Notes under the pieces: generated by a model
The model's database searches: none
The model's input: the letters and a program-made list of their open reading frames with translations, nothing else
Told to the model about the DNA's origin: nothing
Shown here: piece after piece, positions 46,464 to 56,083 of the stretch
Layout of the letters: each line of letters begins with the position of its first letter
Position numbering within the stretch: position 1 is the first letter of the stretch
Source of the DNA: Oceanobacillus indicireducens
GTDB lineage: Bacteria; Bacillota; Bacilli; Bacillales; Amphibacillaceae
Assembly (NCBI RefSeq): GCF_014647195.1
Contig: NZ_BMOS01000001.1
Coordinates: 164,453 to 228,452 of the forward strand
Length of the DNA stretch: 64,000 bases
Direction: 5' to 3'
Made by a program: the position numbers and the translations under genes

Positions 46464-46902
46464 ACTTTCATTCAGCGTAAGTGCAACCTTCTCCTGGAGG
46501 TCCGCAGTCCAGACACCTCTCGCTTTCCGCAGGCGGCTGGTGAGCCTCCTCGGGCTTAGCACTAAGGGGTCTCACCTATGCCTATCCTCCTGCTGGAGTC
46601 TCGAGGTGTCTGGACTGCTCCGAGTAAAGGCCGTGATTTGGATTACTGTTTAATATTCCAGAAGTACAATCCTTATCATAACGGAATAATTTCTTTTTAA
46701 AATAATCCTTTAGACCAGTTCAGTTGCCCGGCGGACGGAGACTCCTACGGGAAAAGCACGAGTCCGAAGACCCCGCAGGAAGCGGTTTTCTTCCGAGGAG
46801 GCTGAGGCCGTGCCCGTGGAAAGCATCCGTCCGCCGGGCAACTGAACGGTAATTAGAACGCTAATAAAATGAATGCACAAAACACTTACGCTGAATGAAA
46901 GT
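46464..46902 (+). repeat. Composite palindromic repeat element, copy IV (polarity B to A on +)
   Basis: The two inner ends are a perfect 20-bp inverted pair, ACTTTCATTCAGCGTAAGTG (46464-46483) and its complement (46883-46902). Module B is 46504-46618 with perfect 15-bp arms. Module A is 46718-46847 with perfect 21-bp arms in which the pair that is T-A in copies I and II is C-G (GTTCAGTTGCCCGGC). It lacks the AGGAC-loop insert. No target duplication is evident. The sequence from 46903 to the yicC start shows no further feature. Confidence 0.87.
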
Positions 46903-47053
46903 GATCACCAGTTCATATTGGAGAACTTTTTATTTAAGTAATTGCGTCTAAGTACATGTCTCAAATATTTTCGGGTACTTGATAAAAATGAATTACTTTT
47001 GTATTTTAGGATGAGTACATAAGAATACCGTTCATGAAAAGGTAGTGATTAAA

Positions 47054-47935
47054 ATGCTTTCAAGTATGACAGGTTTTGGAAAACAAGTAATTGAACAAGA
47101 AGAATACCAGATAACAGTGGAAATGCGCTCTGTTAATAACCGATTCCTAGATATTACGTTAAAAATGCCGCGCAGCTTTTATTACCTCGAAGAAAAACTC
47201 AAGAAAGTTATAAAAAACTATTTTAAACGAGGTAAAATTGAAGTATATATATCGATACAAGGTCAAGGATCGATTCACAAAAACGTGCATGTAGACTGGG
47301 AAATACTGGGGCAGTATGTTGACCGCGTCGAAGAAATCAAGCAACACTATCCAGTTAAAGGTGAACTGAATATCGAGCAATTAGTGAATTTGGAAGATAT
47401 ATTTATCGTTGAGGAAGAAGAGATGCAAGATGAAACATTAACGACTATCCTGTTACAAGCGATGGAAGAATCATGTAGAAAACTTTTGGAAATGAGACGA
47501 GCGGAAGGAGCTTTCCTTGAGCAAGATTTAGAGGAGCGGTTACAAGTATTAGAGGATACGATGAACCACTCGCAGCATGTCCGTCCGAAAGTAATTGAAA
47601 CCTACCGCGAAAGAATCAGTAAAAGGATTACCAAGCATCTTGCTGAGTACAGTACAATTGACGAGGCAAGGATAATGCAAGAAGTTGCCATACTAGCTGA
47701 AAAAGGCGATATTACCGAAGAATTAACGAGACTGCATAGCCATATCAATCAAATGAAAAATACGTTAAAGGAAGAAGGCAGTGTCGGTAGGAAGCTTGAC
47801 TTCATCTGTCAGGAAATGCACCGGGAAGCAAATACGATCGGCTCAAAAGCTACAGCAGCGGAAATCAATGAGCTTGATGTTATATTGAAAACAGAAATAG
47901 AGAAAATAAAAGAACAGATACAAAATATCGAGTAA
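47054..47935 (+). CDS. yloC: YicC family endoribonuclease-type protein (YloC)
   Basis: The 293-residue protein starts MLSSMTGFGK and has the YicC N-terminal domain with EMRSVNNRFLDITLKMPR (about residues 25-42). The DUF1732 C-terminus (EEGSVGRKLDFICQEMHREANTIGSKA, then E-I-K-E-Q-I-Q-N-I-E) completes the fold. YicC proteins are reported RNases in E. coli and affect RNA turnover and stationary phase; no proven target is inferred here. ATG 47054 follows AAAAGG; a GTG at 47045 is less likely. It heads the remA-gmk-rpoZ run as in B. subtilis. Confidence 0.92.
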   Translation: MLSSMTGFGKQVIEQEEYQITVEMRSVNNRFLDITLKMPRSFYYLEEKLKKVIKNYFKRGKIEVYISIQGQGSIHKNVHVDWEILGQYVDRVEEIKQHYPVKGELNIEQLVNLEDIFIVEEEEMQDETLTTILLQAMEESCRKLLEMRRAEGAFLEQDLEERLQVLEDTMNHSQHVRPKVIETYRERISKRITKHLAEYSTIDEARIMQEVAILAEKGDITEELTRLHSHINQMKNTLKEEGSVGRKLDFICQEMHREANTIGSKATAAEINELDVILKTEIEKIKEQIQNIE

Positions 47936-48026
47936 TTAAAGATTTGATTGGATATAAGTATAAATATCTGTTAGATTAAAGTATAATAGATATCAGACGG
48001 GTTTTGCTGACAGAGGGGGAACGAAA

Positions 48027-48290
48027 GTGAATCTTACGTTAATAAATATAGGATTTGGTAATGTTGTTTCAGCTAATCGAATCATTTCTATTGTATCTCC
48101 GGAATCAGCTCCTATTAAACGGATTATTTCGGTTGCAAGGGATAACAATAAGTTAGTTGATGCTACATATGGCAGAAGAACGAGAGCGGTCATTATTACG
48201 GATAGTGATCATGTCGTTTTATCTGCAGTCCAACCAGAGACGGTCGGGCAACGAGTCATGAACCATGAGGAAGTAACGGAGGAATCATAA
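48027..48290 (+). CDS. remA: Extracellular matrix regulator RemA
   Basis: An 87-residue DNA-binding protein of the RemA (YlzA) family. In B. subtilis it activates biofilm matrix operons and osmoprotection genes by forming a ring around which DNA wraps. Strong family conservation is visible: [47 protein letters not shown] and [14 protein letters not shown]. The start is GTG 48027 with AGAGGGGGA upstream. Confidence 0.95.
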   Translation: MNLTLINIGFGNVVSANRIISIVSPESAPIKRIISVARDNNKLVDATYGRRTRAVIITDSDHVVLSAVQPETVGQRVMNHEEVTEES

Positions 48291-48349
48291 ATCATTCGTA
48301 CATAAGGTGATTTCTTTATAGAGTAAGTTTGTATTAGGAGGAAGAGCAA

Positions 48350-48964
48350 TTGAAGGATGAATCAGGTATATTATTTATCCTTTCAGGACCATCTGGTGTT
48401 GGAAAAGGAACTGTTCGAAAAAGGCTTTTTGAGGAGCAGACAGATTTACAATACTCCATTTCCATGACGACTAGGAATATGCGACCGGGTGAAGTGGAAG
48501 GCGTGGATTATTTTTATCGTTCGAAAGAAAAATTCGAGCAAATGATTACAGATAACGAACTTTTAGAATACGCGAAATATGTTAATAATTATTATGGGAC
48601 ACCGAAAGCTTTTGTTGAGGAAACATTAGCAAAGGGAAAAGACGTATTTCTTGAGATTGAAGTCCAAGGAGCTTTACAGGTGAAAAATAACTTCCCGCAA
48701 GGAGTTTTTATTTTTCTCTTTCCTCCGAGTCTTGATGAATTAAAGAACCGCATCGTAAGCCGTGGTACGGAAACGGAAGACCTTGTCATCAACCGGTTAA
48801 AAGAGGCCCGTAATGAAATTGAAATGATGCATGCTTATGATTATGTCGTCGTAAATGATGACGTCGATCTAGCCGTGGACCGAGTAAAAGCGATTATTAA
48901 AGCGGAGCATATGAAAAGAGAACGAGTGGAGAAGCTATATAGAAAAATATTGGAGGTAGATTGA
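48350..48964 (+). CDS. gmk: Guanylate kinase
   Basis: Phosphorylates GMP to GDP. The 204-residue protein has the P-loop [15 protein letters not shown] (about residues 10-24), the GMP-binding [19 protein letters not shown] and [13 protein letters not shown], then the ILDVDVQG-like [11 protein letters not shown]. The start is TTG 48350 with TTAGGAGGA well spaced. rpoZ follows within 2 bp. Confidence 0.97.
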   Translation: MKDESGILFILSGPSGVGKGTVRKRLFEEQTDLQYSISMTTRNMRPGEVEGVDYFYRSKEKFEQMITDNELLEYAKYVNNYYGTPKAFVEETLAKGKDVFLEIEVQGALQVKNNFPQGVFIFLFPPSLDELKNRIVSRGTETEDLVINRLKEARNEIEMMHAYDYVVVNDDVDLAVDRVKAIIKAEHMKRERVEKLYRKILEVD

Positions 48965-48965
48965 C

Positions 48966-49166
48966 ATGATGCTAGAACCATCCATTGACCAGTTACAGGA
49001 AAAAATTTATTCAAAGTATGAATTAGTCACACTATCTGCAAGACGAGCAAGACAGTTGGCTGAAAATAAAAAATCGATGGTTGAAGAGCCATCTTCCCAC
49101 ACGTTTGTTGGGGTGGCACTAGAAGAAATTGCGGCTGGAAAATTGTATATTGCGGAAGAAGAATAA
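48966..49166 (+). CDS. rpoZ: RNA polymerase omega subunit
   Basis: A 66-residue omega subunit that helps assemble and stabilise RNA polymerase. The conserved MLEPSIDQLQ...KYELVTLSARRARQL is present, as is the ALEEIAAGKL segment. Two ATGs are adjacent (48966 and 48969); the first is better spaced from TGGAGG, while the second gives the exact B. subtilis-like N-terminus. A terminator follows. Confidence 0.94.
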   Translation: MMLEPSIDQLQEKIYSKYELVTLSARRARQLAENKKSMVEEPSSHTFVGVALEEIAAGKLYIAEEE

Positions 49167-49169
49167 ACG

Positions 49170-49195
49170 CCTCGCTTTTATAGCGGGGTTTTTTC
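49170..49195 (+). terminator. Rho-independent terminator after rpoZ
   Basis: CCTCGCT and AGCGGGG form a 7-bp stem with one G-T pair, followed by six T's. Confidence 0.85.
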
Positions 49196-49332
49196 TTTTT
49201 GAAATGTCCATACGTCCTTCACCGTGTCTCCTTTATCTCATTAGTATTCCAGTTTGTACGTCCCTATGCGCACGCTTCCGCTTTTGTTGTTAAATATGTT
49301 AAACTTAAGGGAGTTGAGAAGGGGGTTTTTGT

Positions 49333-50541
49333 GTGGTTAGAGGAAAGAATATTTTGTTGGGGGTTTCTGGTGGGATCGCTGTTTACAAGGCTTGTGCGCT
49401 TACGAGTAAGTTGACACAAAAAGGTGCGAATGTAAGAGTCTTGATGACGGAAAATGCAACGAAATTTGTTTCTCCGCTCACCTTCCAAGCCTTATCCCGA
49501 AACCCTGTATATATAGATACTTTTGACGAAAAAGATCCTGAAAAGATTGCCCATATTGACTTAGCTGATTGGGCAGAGATTGCGATAATCGCCCCAGCAA
49601 CAGCCAATATTATTGGAAAGCTAGCAAACGGGATTGCAGACGATATGCTGTCCACTACTCTGCTTGCAACCCGGGCGGAAGTGTATATTGCTCCTGCGAT
49701 GAATGTGCATATGTATGCAAATCCTGCCGTAGTTGAGAACATGCAGCAATTAAATGAGTGGGGATATCACTTTATTGAACCAGGTGCCGGTTATTTAGCT
49801 TGTGGCTATGTTGGGAAAGGTAGGCTTGAAGAACCGGAAACAATTATCGAAGTGATCGAGGACCATCAACAAAACGACGAGCCTTTAAAAGGAAAACGCG
49901 TCTTGATTTCTGCTGGACCTACACGGGAAGTCATTGACCCAGTCCGTTTCTTATCTAATCGTTCATCAGGAAAAATGGGCTTTGCCTTAGCTGAAGCTGC
50001 AGCAGAACTCGGTGCAGAAGTGACGGTTGTAGCGGGACCTACAGGTAATCAGATGAAGAACGGTGGTATTAAACGGGTCGATGTTGTCTCCGCAGAAGAA
50101 ATGTATCAGGCAATCCATCGATTTTTCCCAGAAAGTGATATTGTAATAAAAGCCGCAGCTGTATCGGATTACCGGCCGAAACAAACTTTTAAAGAAAAAG
50201 TTAAAAAATCAGGCGATGACCTTATTATAGAAATGGAACGGACAAAGGATATTCTCCAGTCTCTTGGAGAGGAGAAGCAGCACCAATTTCTTGTTGGGTT
50301 TGCAGCAGAGACCGAAAAAGTTCTTGAATACGGTAAAGGTAAATTAGAAAAGAAAAATCTTGATGCTATTGTGATTAATAATGTTTCTTCTGAAGGAGCA
50401 GGTTTTGCAGGCGATACAAACATCGTTACGTATTTAAATCGTAAGCTGGAAGAAGAAAACTTACCACTTGCATCGAAAAAAGCAATTGCAGAAAATTTAT
50501 GGAAACTTATTATTCGTGATATGAAGGATGAGTTAGATTGA
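49333..50541 (+). CDS. coaBC: Bifunctional phosphopantothenoylcysteine decarboxylase/synthetase CoaBC
   Basis: Catalyses two steps of coenzyme A synthesis: joining cysteine to 4'-phosphopantothenate (CoaB) and decarboxylation (CoaC). The N-terminal flavoprotein domain (about residues 1-185) shows [23 protein letters not shown] with the active-site PxMNxxMW-type signature, and [11 protein letters not shown] with the catalytic cysteine. The C-terminal domain has [24 protein letters not shown] (about 195-218). 402 residues. The start is GTG 49333 with AAGGGGG upstream. Confidence 0.96.
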   Translation: MVRGKNILLGVSGGIAVYKACALTSKLTQKGANVRVLMTENATKFVSPLTFQALSRNPVYIDTFDEKDPEKIAHIDLADWAEIAIIAPATANIIGKLANGIADDMLSTTLLATRAEVYIAPAMNVHMYANPAVVENMQQLNEWGYHFIEPGAGYLACGYVGKGRLEEPETIIEVIEDHQQNDEPLKGKRVLISAGPTREVIDPVRFLSNRSSGKMGFALAEAAAELGAEVTVVAGPTGNQMKNGGIKRVDVVSAEEMYQAIHRFFPESDIVIKAAAVSDYRPKQTFKEKVKKSGDDLIIEMERTKDILQSLGEEKQHQFLVGFAAETEKVLEYGKGKLEKKNLDAIVINNVSSEGAGFAGDTNIVTYLNRKLEEENLPLASKKAIAENLWKLIIRDMKDELD

Positions 50542-52946
50542 ACGTAGCAAAAGTAATCGTCGATGTGCCTTCTTTTGCCATCGACCAAACCTTTGATTAT
50601 GAAATACCAGACCGTTTCACGCATGTGCTAACTCCGGGGATGCGTGTTATTGTTCCGTTTGGTCCAAGGAAAATTATGGGCTTTGTAGTAGAAATCACGG
50701 ATACGTCATCCTTTAATAAGTTAAAACCTATTGAAGAAGTGCTAGACTTAGTTCCCGTTCTTACAAAAGAATTGCTTGATTTAGGTAAATGGTTAGCTCA
50801 TCGAACTCTATCCCTTTCAATTGTTGCTCTACAAGTGATGCTTCCCCAAGTACTCAAGTCGAAGTATAAGAAAGAGATCAATCGTCTCAGCGGCGAAGTA
50901 TTGTCAGATGAGCTGGAAGATCTGTTCCAAGGTCGGGATGTTATTCCATTTGAAGAATTTGAAGCCTCTGCGTTAAACTATCAACATTTAAAAAAAGCAG
51001 TAGATGCAGGGGAAGTCCAGATCGATTATATCGTTAAGTCGAAGATCACAAAGAAATTTGAAACATTCGTGTATCCGAAAAAGGAAATTCATTTATTGGA
51101 AGAAGCTTTACATGATTTGTCCCAATCTGCAAGGAAGCAGCGGGCAATTATTGAATTTTTCATTGAGAACCCGCAGGAGATTAAACAGAAATCATTACTG
51201 CAAACGATAGGAACGACAACAAGCACGGTGAAGGCATTAATTGATAAAGGACTTCTAGATACATACCAAAAAGAAACATATCGGAACCCGTATAATGATG
51301 ATGCAATCGAACGAACAGATCCGCTTCCGCTAAAGCCCGAACAGCAACAAGCGATTGAACCAATCCTAGCAAGTATTGAAAATAATGAACATGAAGTGAT
51401 CCTTGTGCATGGTGTAACCGGCAGCGGGAAAACGGAAATTTATTTACAAGCGATTCAAGAAGTAATTAAAAAAGGGAAAGAAGCGATTGTGCTCGTCCCT
51501 GAGATTTCCCTGACACCTCAGATGGTGAAACGATTCAAGGGTAGATTCGGGAGAAATGTAGCTGTCATGCACAGTGCGTTGTCAGCGGGTGAGAAATTTG
51601 ATGAATGGCGGAAAATCCAACGCAAAGAAGTGCAAGTTGTTGTCGGAGCCCGTTCCGCTATCTTTTCCCCATTTGAAAACCTCGGGATTATCATTATTGA
51701 TGAAGAGCATGAGACAAGCTATAAGCAAGAAGATCAACCACGTTATCATGCAAGGGATGTTGCAATTAAAAGAGGGATGGATCAAAACTTTCCAGTCGTT
51801 CTTGGGAGCGCCACTCCGACCCTTGAATCCTATGCGAGAGCCGCAAAAGGAGTATATAAATTAGCCACGCTCACGAAAAGGACGAATGATAAACCGCTGC
51901 CTGAAGTCATTACCGTCGACATGCGAAGCGAGCTCCACGCAGGGAATCGAACGATGTTTTCGCGTTTGCTCATGGAGAAAATAAGAGATTGTATTGCAAA
52001 AGGTGAACAAATTGTCCTTCTCTTAAACAGGAGAGGATACTCGACCTTTATTATGTGCCGGGACTGTGGGCATGTAAAAGAATGCCCACACTGTGACATC
52101 GCCTTAACCTATCATAAGAACAGCCATTTGCTGAAATGCCATTACTGTTCGTATGAAGAAGCAGTCCCAAACGTGTGTCCAGAATGTTCCAGTGATTTGA
52201 TCCGTTACTTTGGTACAGGGACACAACGGGTGGAAGAATCACTCACCCAATTAATCCCCGAAGCCCGAGTGATCAGGATGGATGTGGATACGACGAGAAG
52301 AAAAGGTGCTCATGAAAAGCTGCTTCGTGAGTTCAGTGAACATAAAGCAGATATTCTTTTAGGAACGCAAATGATTGCAAAAGGGCTCGATTTTGAAAAT
52401 GTCACATTGGTTGGGGTGCTCACGGCCGATTCCATGCTACACTTACCTGATTTCAGGTCATCTGAGAAGACGTTTCAGCTTCTTACCCAAGTAAGCGGTC
52501 GTGCAGGGAGGCATGATTTACCTGGAGAAGTCATTGTCCAAACCTACACACCGGATCATTATAGTATCGAACTTGCAAGTGAGTATAACTTTGAAGACTT
52601 TTATAAAAAAGAAATGGCGATGCGAAGAGCGTTTCGCTATCCTCCTTACTATTATCTGGCGCTCATAACGATTACGCATGAGAACCATGTACAAGTTGTA
52701 CAAGCTACACAGCAGTTCGTTCAACAATTATTGATGAAAGTTGGTCCAGAAACTATCATCCTTGGACCGACACCTTCACCAATCCCGCGCATTAAGGATA
52801 GATATCGTTACCAATGCATGATAAAATACAAGCACGAACCTGAGTTACGTACTTTTATTCAAGAAGTTACAAACAACTTTAAAGAACAGATTCAAAAACA
52901 TGACTTACAAGTTATTGTTGATATGCAACCTTATCAGATGATGTAA
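50538..52946 (+). CDS. priA: Primosomal replication protein N' (PriA helicase)
   Basis: Restart helicase that reloads the replisome at stalled forks. The 802-residue protein has Walker A GVTGSGKTEIYL (about residues 292-303), the DEEH box (IIIIDEEHETSYKQEDQPRYHARD) and a cysteine-rich zinc domain (about 505-555: CRDCGHVKECPHCDIAL, CHYC, CPEC). Helicase motif V/VI is GTQMIAKGLDFENVTLVG...QVSGRAGR. The start is TTG 50538, overlapping the coaBC stop. In B. subtilis def follows; here fmt does. Confidence 0.96.
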   Translation: MNVAKVIVDVPSFAIDQTFDYEIPDRFTHVLTPGMRVIVPFGPRKIMGFVVEITDTSSFNKLKPIEEVLDLVPVLTKELLDLGKWLAHRTLSLSIVALQVMLPQVLKSKYKKEINRLSGEVLSDELEDLFQGRDVIPFEEFEASALNYQHLKKAVDAGEVQIDYIVKSKITKKFETFVYPKKEIHLLEEALHDLSQSARKQRAIIEFFIENPQEIKQKSLLQTIGTTTSTVKALIDKGLLDTYQKETYRNPYNDDAIERTDPLPLKPEQQQAIEPILASIENNEHEVILVHGVTGSGKTEIYLQAIQEVIKKGKEAIVLVPEISLTPQMVKRFKGRFGRNVAVMHSALSAGEKFDEWRKIQRKEVQVVVGARSAIFSPFENLGIIIIDEEHETSYKQEDQPRYHARDVAIKRGMDQNFPVVLGSATPTLESYARAAKGVYKLATLTKRTNDKPLPEVITVDMRSELHAGNRTMFSRLLMEKIRDCIAKGEQIVLLLNRRGYSTFIMCRDCGHVKECPHCDIALTYHKNSHLLKCHYCSYEEAVPNVCPECSSDLIRYFGTGTQRVEESLTQLIPEARVIRMDVDTTRRKGAHEKLLREFSEHKADILLGTQMIAKGLDFENVTLVGVLTADSMLHLPDFRSSEKTFQLLTQVSGRAGRHDLPGEVIVQTYTPDHYSIELASEYNFEDFYKKEMAMRRAFRYPPYYYLALITITHENHVQVVQATQQFVQQLLMKVGPETIILGPTPSPIPRIKDRYRYQCMIKYKHEPELRTFIQEVTNNFKEQIQKHDLQVIVDMQPYQMM

Positions 52947-52986
52947 TATAACCACATCATAGATAGATTAGAAAGTAGGTAAAAAA

Positions 52987-53928
52987 ATGAAAAGAATCGT
53001 ATTTATGGGGACACCGGACTTTTCTGTACCAATTCTTCACGCGCTTGCCCGCGAGGAGTACGAAATAGTTTTAGTAGTGACCCAGCCCGACAGACCAAAG
53101 GGGAGAAAACGAATTATTACGCCTTCCCCAGTGAAGCAGGCTGCAGAAGATCTGGGGCTGCCGGTGTTCCAGCCAGAACGATTGCGAGAAGATTATCAAG
53201 CAATAATTGATGCAAATCCGGATGTTATTGTGACAGCGGCTTATGGACAATTACTTCCGAATGAACTGCTCGAAGCACCACCGTTCGGCTGTATTAACGT
53301 CCATGCATCTTTACTACCGGAATTACGGGGCGGGGCACCGATTCACCATGCCATTATTCAAGGTAAAAAAGAAACAGGGATCACCATTATGTATATGGTC
53401 GAGAAACTCGATGCGGGTGATATGCTGGCACAAGTCACCGTACCAATTGCTGCCCGGGACCATGTCGGTACCCTTCATGATAAATTATCGGAAGCCGGTT
53501 CTAAGTTATTAATCGAAACACTCCCAGAACTGTTTAACAGACAGCTGACACCAATCCCGCAGGAAGAAGAACAGGCGACGTTCGCAGCGAACATTAAACG
53601 AGAAGATGAATGGATTGATTGGAATAAGAGCAGTACGGAAATTTACAATCAAATTCGTGGCTTACATCCATGGCCGGTTGCTTACACGACCTATCTTGGT
53701 AAAACAATGAAGATATGGTGGGGTGAAACCGATGGGAAAACATATGAAGGAAAGCCCGGGGAAATCGTCGCTAAAAATGACCAAGCTGACTTCATTGTCG
53801 TTTGCGGGGATAAAAAAGGAATTCGAATTACGGAAATTCAACCAGCAGGTAAAACAAGGATGCTTGTCAAAGATTATCTTCAAGGGTCAGTCGAGCGAAT
53901 TCAAGTCGGCGTACGTTTAGGAGAATAA
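52987..53928 (+). CDS. fmt: Methionyl-tRNA formyltransferase
   Basis: Formylates Met-tRNA-fMet for initiation. The 313-residue protein has the formyl-tetrahydrofolate domain with [11 protein letters not shown] (about residues 8-18), the catalytic [20 protein letters not shown] (about 107-126) and a C-terminal OB-like domain. ATG 52987 is preceded by AAAGTAGG. Its usual partner def (peptide deformylase), normally just upstream, is not here. Confidence 0.97.
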   Translation: MKRIVFMGTPDFSVPILHALAREEYEIVLVVTQPDRPKGRKRIITPSPVKQAAEDLGLPVFQPERLREDYQAIIDANPDVIVTAAYGQLLPNELLEAPPFGCINVHASLLPELRGGAPIHHAIIQGKKETGITIMYMVEKLDAGDMLAQVTVPIAARDHVGTLHDKLSEAGSKLLIETLPELFNRQLTPIPQEEEQATFAANIKREDEWIDWNKSSTEIYNQIRGLHPWPVAYTTYLGKTMKIWWGETDGKTYEGKPGEIVAKNDQADFIVVCGDKKGIRITEIQPAGKTRMLVKDYLQGSVERIQVGVRLGE

Positions 53929-53929
53929 G

Positions 53930-55279
53930 ATGAAGACAACTAGACTAAGAAACTTGATACTGGAATTATTAGTACGGATTGAAAAGGACCATGGCTTCAG
54001 TCATTTATTAATCAATCAAGAAATAAAGAAAAATGAACTGAATCCGAAAGACGAAGCACTCTTAACACAGATTGTCTACGGAACATTGGAAAGGAAAATG
54101 ACGCTTGATTACTATCTTTCCAAGTATGTTGACCCGAATAAAAAAATCGACGACTGGGTAAGAATGCTATTACGGATGTCCGTCTACCAAATGGTTTATT
54201 TAGATAAGATTCCAGACCATGCGGTTATTCATGAAGCAGTTGAAATTGCGAAGAAAAAAGGGCATCGTGGCATCCAAGGTTTTGTCAATGGGGTTCTCCG
54301 GAATATTCAGCGAAATGGTGTACGCGATTTAGCTGAGATAAAAGATCCGCTGAAGAGACTTTCCGTTGAGACAAGTCATCCTGAATGGCTTGTGAACCGC
54401 TGGATTCAGCAGTATGGCTTCCAAACAGCTGAAGCAATCTGCCGAGCAAATTTAAAAGAGAAGTCGATGTCCGTCCGTATTCAACCATTAAAAATTTCCC
54501 GTGAAGCAGCGATGGCTGAATTGGAACAGGAAGGATTTACTGTAAAACCTTCTCTTTTTTCAAAGCAAGGCATTCAAATTGAGAAAGGGAATGTGCTGTC
54601 AAGTAAATTATTTACTCAAGGAAAACTGACGATCCAAGATGAAAGCTCGATGTTAGTTGCCGAGATGTTAAAACCTGAACCCGGAATGGATGTTCTCGAT
54701 TCCTGCAGTGCTCCAGGCGGGAAAGCAACACATATAGCGGAGAAAATGCTTAACGAAGGAATTGTATATGCCCATGACCTGCACAAGAAGAAAGTGAAGC
54801 TCATTGAGGAAAAGCAAAGAACGTTAGGACTCTCTATCATCCATGCAACGGCTCATGATGCTCGTAAATTAAAAGAAAAATACGCTGAAGCAAGCTTTGA
54901 CCGGATTCTTGTTGATGCACCTTGTTCAGGACTTGGAGTAATCAACAGTAAGCCGGAGATCAAATATGAAAAGTCAGAGCAAGATATTGAAAGGCTGCAC
55001 ACAATCCAGCTTGATATTCTCAATCATGTTGCTGATTTACTTAAGGATGATGGTTTATTCGTCTACAGCACATGTACGATTGAAAAAATGGAGAATGAAC
55101 AAGTGATAAAAAGCTTTCTTAAGGAAAATCCTGCTTTTACAGTCGATGGCGATTTCTTTAAGGAGCTTCCGGAAGAATTACAGTCTTCCATCGGTGTCAC
55201 TGAATATGGACTTCAGCTTTTTCCGCAGACTTTTGGCACGGACGGTTTCTTTCTTACCCGTTTAAAGAAAGGAACTTGA
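53930..55279 (+). CDS. rsmB: 16S rRNA (cytosine-967-C5)-methyltransferase RsmB
   Basis: The 449-residue enzyme has an N-terminal NusB-like RNA-binding domain (about residues 1-140) and a Rossmann methyltransferase domain. SAM-binding DSCSAPGGKATHIAEK (about 258-273) and two catalytic cysteines, DAPCSGLGVI (about 327-336) and YSTCTIEKMENE (about 380-391), are present. ATG 53930 lies 1 bp after the fmt stop, with TTAGGAG upstream, so the two genes are coupled. Confidence 0.96.
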   Translation: MKTTRLRNLILELLVRIEKDHGFSHLLINQEIKKNELNPKDEALLTQIVYGTLERKMTLDYYLSKYVDPNKKIDDWVRMLLRMSVYQMVYLDKIPDHAVIHEAVEIAKKKGHRGIQGFVNGVLRNIQRNGVRDLAEIKDPLKRLSVETSHPEWLVNRWIQQYGFQTAEAICRANLKEKSMSVRIQPLKISREAAMAELEQEGFTVKPSLFSKQGIQIEKGNVLSSKLFTQGKLTIQDESSMLVAEMLKPEPGMDVLDSCSAPGGKATHIAEKMLNEGIVYAHDLHKKKVKLIEEKQRTLGLSIIHATAHDARKLKEKYAEASFDRILVDAPCSGLGVINSKPEIKYEKSEQDIERLHTIQLDILNHVADLLKDDGLFVYSTCTIEKMENEQVIKSFLKENPAFTVDGDFFKELPEELQSSIGVTEYGLQLFPQTFGTDGFFLTRLKKGT

Positions 55280-55324
55280 CGTAATTCTAATTGTAATAGG
55301 AAGTCAGATTAAAGGGGGGTCAAC

Positions 55325-56083
55325 ATGGAAGCATACTTTATAACGGATGTCGGCAAAGTGCGAAGCCATAACGAAGATTCAGGCGGCATCTTTTATAATC
55401 AAGCAAACCAAGTGCTCGCAATCGTCGCTGATGGGATGGGAGGTCATTCTGCCGGAGAAGTTGCGAGCGAACTTGCGACAAATTTCATTCAACAGAAATG
55501 GGAAAAAGAAGTCCAGTTTCAACAGGCAACGGAACTGGAAGCTTGGATAACGGAGACAGTAAAAGAAGCGAATGACGTCGTCTATACGGAAGCAAAAGAA
55601 CAAGTAGAGCTTGAAGGAATGGGCACTACTGTTGTTCTTGCTGCCTGCACAGATGAATTCATCACGATCGCCCATATTGGAGACAGTCGTTGCTATTTAT
55701 ATAATGACGGAAAGCTAAAGCAACTTACTGAGGATCATTCGTTAGTTAATGAATTGCTTCGTGCCGGACAAATTTCACCCGATGATGCAGCCTACCATCC
55801 AAGGAAAAATGTTTTAGTACGTGCACTTGGAACAGAGGCAATGACAGAATGTGAGATTCAGACAATTGGTTGGGAAGTGGAAGATAAACTGCTACTATGT
55901 TCTGATGGGTTGACCAATAAACTAATGGATGCAGAAATAGAAGATATCCTGTCTAAACAAGCTGTTTTGCAGGAAATAGGTGAAGAAATGATTGGTCTTG
56001 CAAACGAGCGTGGTGGAGAGGACAACATCTCGATCGCGCTTATACACCATGAACAGGCAGTGAGAGCGGGTGAAACGGAATGA
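55325..56083 (+). CDS. prpC: PP2C-family Ser/Thr phosphatase PrpC
   Basis: Manganese-dependent phosphatase that opposes PrkC. The 252 residues contain the PP2C metal and phosphate motifs: TDVGKVRSHNEDSGG (about residues 7-21), IVADGMGGHSAGEVAS (about 34-49), HIGDSRCYLY and the late CSDGLTNKL and RGGEDNISIAL. ATG 55325 follows AAAGGGGGG. The stop overlaps the kinase start (ATGA), the standard prpC-prkC pairing. Confidence 0.97.
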   Translation: MEAYFITDVGKVRSHNEDSGGIFYNQANQVLAIVADGMGGHSAGEVASELATNFIQQKWEKEVQFQQATELEAWITETVKEANDVVYTEAKEQVELEGMGTTVVLAACTDEFITIAHIGDSRCYLYNDGKLKQLTEDHSLVNELLRAGQISPDDAAYHPRKNVLVRALGTEAMTECEIQTIGWEVEDKLLLCSDGLTNKLMDAEIEDILSKQAVLQEIGEEMIGLANERGGEDNISIALIHHEQAVRAGETE

